Shown: positions 62,915 through 64,000 of the stretch, piece after piece
Numbering within the stretch: position 1 is the first letter of the stretch
Layout of the letters: each line of letters starts with the position of its first letter
Origin: CAVVGZ01 sp963841845
GTDB taxonomy: Bacteria > Chloroflexota > Anaerolineae > Anaerolineales > Anaerolineaceae
Reading direction: 5' to 3'
DNA: 64,000 nt
Assembly: GCA_963841845.1 (NCBI GenBank)
Contig: CAWJEG010000013.1
Span: 248,001 to 312,000, forward strand
Made by a program: the position numbers and the translations under genes
The notes under the pieces: generated by a model
Databases searched by the model: none
What the model was told of the DNA's origin: nothing
Seen by the model: only the letters and a program-made list of their open reading frames with translations

Positions 62915-64000
62915 TCATTTTAAAGCTGAATTTCTCCAAACTTCTCTTGCTGCTGCAGCAACAAATAGGCTTCCAGCAACGACTACAGCATATTCCATAC
63001 CTGCCATGTTTATTGCATATTTGAACGCCTCTTCGAGTGGAGTACTTGCTATAGCAGGCGTTCCATGGGGTTGAGCAAGTTCTAATATATTTTGAGCTTC
63101 CATAGCTCGAGGGTGGTTGGACTGGGTAGCAATTAATTTGCTGACACGTGGAAGTAAATCTTTAAACATTCCGCCAACATCCTTATCCTCAGACGCTCCG
63201 AAAACAAGGATAACCGGATACCCGGGAATATAATCATCAATCGCCAGGCGAAGTTTTAATGCAGAATCCTGGTTTTGGGCACCATCAATAATTACTGGCG
63301 GCTTCTTTCGAAGGATTTCAAACCGAGCAGGCCACTCCACGTTATTAAAACCATTGAGGATATCGCTTAGGCGGATTTTGAAACCATTTAAAATTAATTG
63401 TTCAACTACCGCATAGGCCGTCGCTGCGTTTTCAACTTGATGATATCCCAATAATGGGATGGTTATACGCAAAGGTTCCCAGTCATGCATACCCCCCGAA
63501 TTAATATATCGATTCACCATCTCTTGTTCATTGGAATTCCATAATAATAAGGATTGTCCTTCAAGGGAGTGTACCGATGGTGCGTATAAAACATCCTTTC
63601 CAACAACAGTAATCGGGGCATTTCGTTTACTGGCAACCTCCTCAATTACTTGCCTGGCTTCCCTGTTCTGGGGTGCTATAACAACCGGTTTGCCAGGTTT
63701 TATTATTCCAGCTTTTTCAAAAGCAATTTGTGTGAGCGTATCACCTAAAATATGTGTATGGTCATATGAGATGGATGTAATCACAGAAATTAATGGATTT
63801 ACCATATTGGTGGCATCTAACCTGCCGCCCATTCCTACTTCAATTACAGCAATATCAATACTTTGTCTGGAAAAATAGAGGAATCCCAGGGCTGTTGAAA
63901 GTTCGAATGTTGTTAATTCAGCTATATTATCAACAAACGGTTTAATTTCTTCAACAAGATTCGCAAGTTCATCCTGTGGAATATTCTCCCTGTTAACCTG
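62915..64000 (-). CDS. folC: Folylpolyglutamate synthase/dihydrofolate synthase, partial
   Basis: Mur-ligase-like FolC, 362 residues visible; its 5' end lies beyond the right edge. The translated part runs from the NREN-containing stretch at the edge through IEVGMGGRLDATNMVNP, TSISYDHTHILGDTLTQIAFEKAGIIKPG, the middle domain GYHQVENAATAY and the C-terminal domain with DGAQNQDSALKLRL and VFGASEDKDVGGMF. These are standard FolC features. The missing N-terminus should hold the ATP P-loop. It adds glutamate to folate. It is the last gene of the window on the minus strand, upstream of lon. Confidence 0.93.
   Translation of the reverse strand, partial: QVNRENIPQDELANLVEEIKPFVDNIAELTTFELSTALGFLYFSRQSIDIAVIEVGMGGRLDATNMVNPLISVITSISYDHTHILGDTLTQIAFEKAGIIKPGKPVVIAPQNREARQVIEEVASKRNAPITVVGKDVLYAPSVHSLEGQSLLLWNSNEQEMVNRYINSGGMHDWEPLRITIPLLGYHQVENAATAYAVVEQLILNGFKIRLSDILNGFNNVEWPARFEILRKKPPVIIDGAQNQDSALKLRLAIDDYIPGYPVILVFGASEDKDVGGMFKDLLPRVSKLIATQSNHPRAMEAQNILELAQPHGTPAIASTPLEEAFKYAINMAGMEYAVVVAGSLFVAAAAREVWRNSALK

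Noticed and set aside
1..64000. CRISPR arrays, insertion sequences, phage genes or toxin-antitoxin pairs
   Set aside because: No regularly spaced repeats, transposase, integrase or recognisable toxin-antitoxin module was seen on either strand.

Overview
The window is a dense stretch of bacterial chromosome, AT-rich apart from one island, with about 58 protein genes, one tRNA gene and no rRNA, CRISPR array or insertion sequence. Gene content suggests a low-GC member of the Chloroflexota, most likely Anaerolineae-like. This is inferred from the combination of a PPi-type phosphofructokinase, an ADP-forming acyl-CoA synthetase, Ser/Thr kinase and G5-domain lipoproteins, and the absence of LPS genes. 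It is not proven. Several promoters carry an extended -10 (TGnTATAAT or TGnTAAAAT), sometimes so close to the ATG that the mRNA would be nearly leaderless. TTG and GTG starts are common.

Layout: 0-5.5 kb holds hflX, rpmF, secDF and an SDR-type threonine dehydrogenase. 5.5-9 kb holds an ADP-forming acyl-CoA synthetase and a possible nucleotidyltransferase-fold protein. 9.2-14.6 kb is an accessory island: a broken GT2 glycosyltransferase, a frameshifted WecE-type sugar aminotransferase, and a visibly GC-richer three-gene cassette. That cassette encodes a P-loop-less RecA/Rad51-like protein, a small helical protein and a family-B DNA polymerase with degenerate exonuclease and motif C. 14.6-24 kb holds lgt, a TlpA-like thioredoxin, the pentose-phosphate genes tkt-rpiB-tal, adenosine deaminase, a TrmH-type methylase, glpK and rplY. 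24-34 kb is mostly RNA modification and housekeeping (nudix, trmI, mnmA, phosphohexomutase, tatD, polyprenyl synthase, tRNA-Leu, plsX, rluB, scpB). 33.7-45.8 kb holds lipoproteins, UDP-sugar and GtrA genes, a UroD-like protein, rsmD, class II aldolase with PPi-PFK, a GT87-like membrane protein, a nitrilase and a GNAT protein. 46-51.4 kb holds a DUF255 protein, a Cys-to-Asp MurA, thioredoxin, an orphan response regulator and an SH3b membrane protein. 51.6-60.3 kb is a long cluster, Ser/Thr kinase-rpe-(rpmB)-asp23-fakA-degV-recG-coaD-coiled coil, whose order resembles the prkC-rpe-rpmB-yloU-yloV-recG region of Bacillus. Lon and a partial folC close the window.

The genes outline central carbon flow: PPi-PFK/aldolase, the non-oxidative pentose pathway, threonine to acetyl-CoA to acetate with ATP, and glycerol. 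They also cover fatty-acid activation into phospholipid (FakA/DegV/PlsX) and envelope building.

Single-base frameshifts interrupt at least six otherwise intact genes, including the normally important plsX, fakA and tal, and several fall in or beside homopolymers. I read most of these as sequence errors rather than true gene decay; the triply broken glycosyltransferase is more ambiguous.
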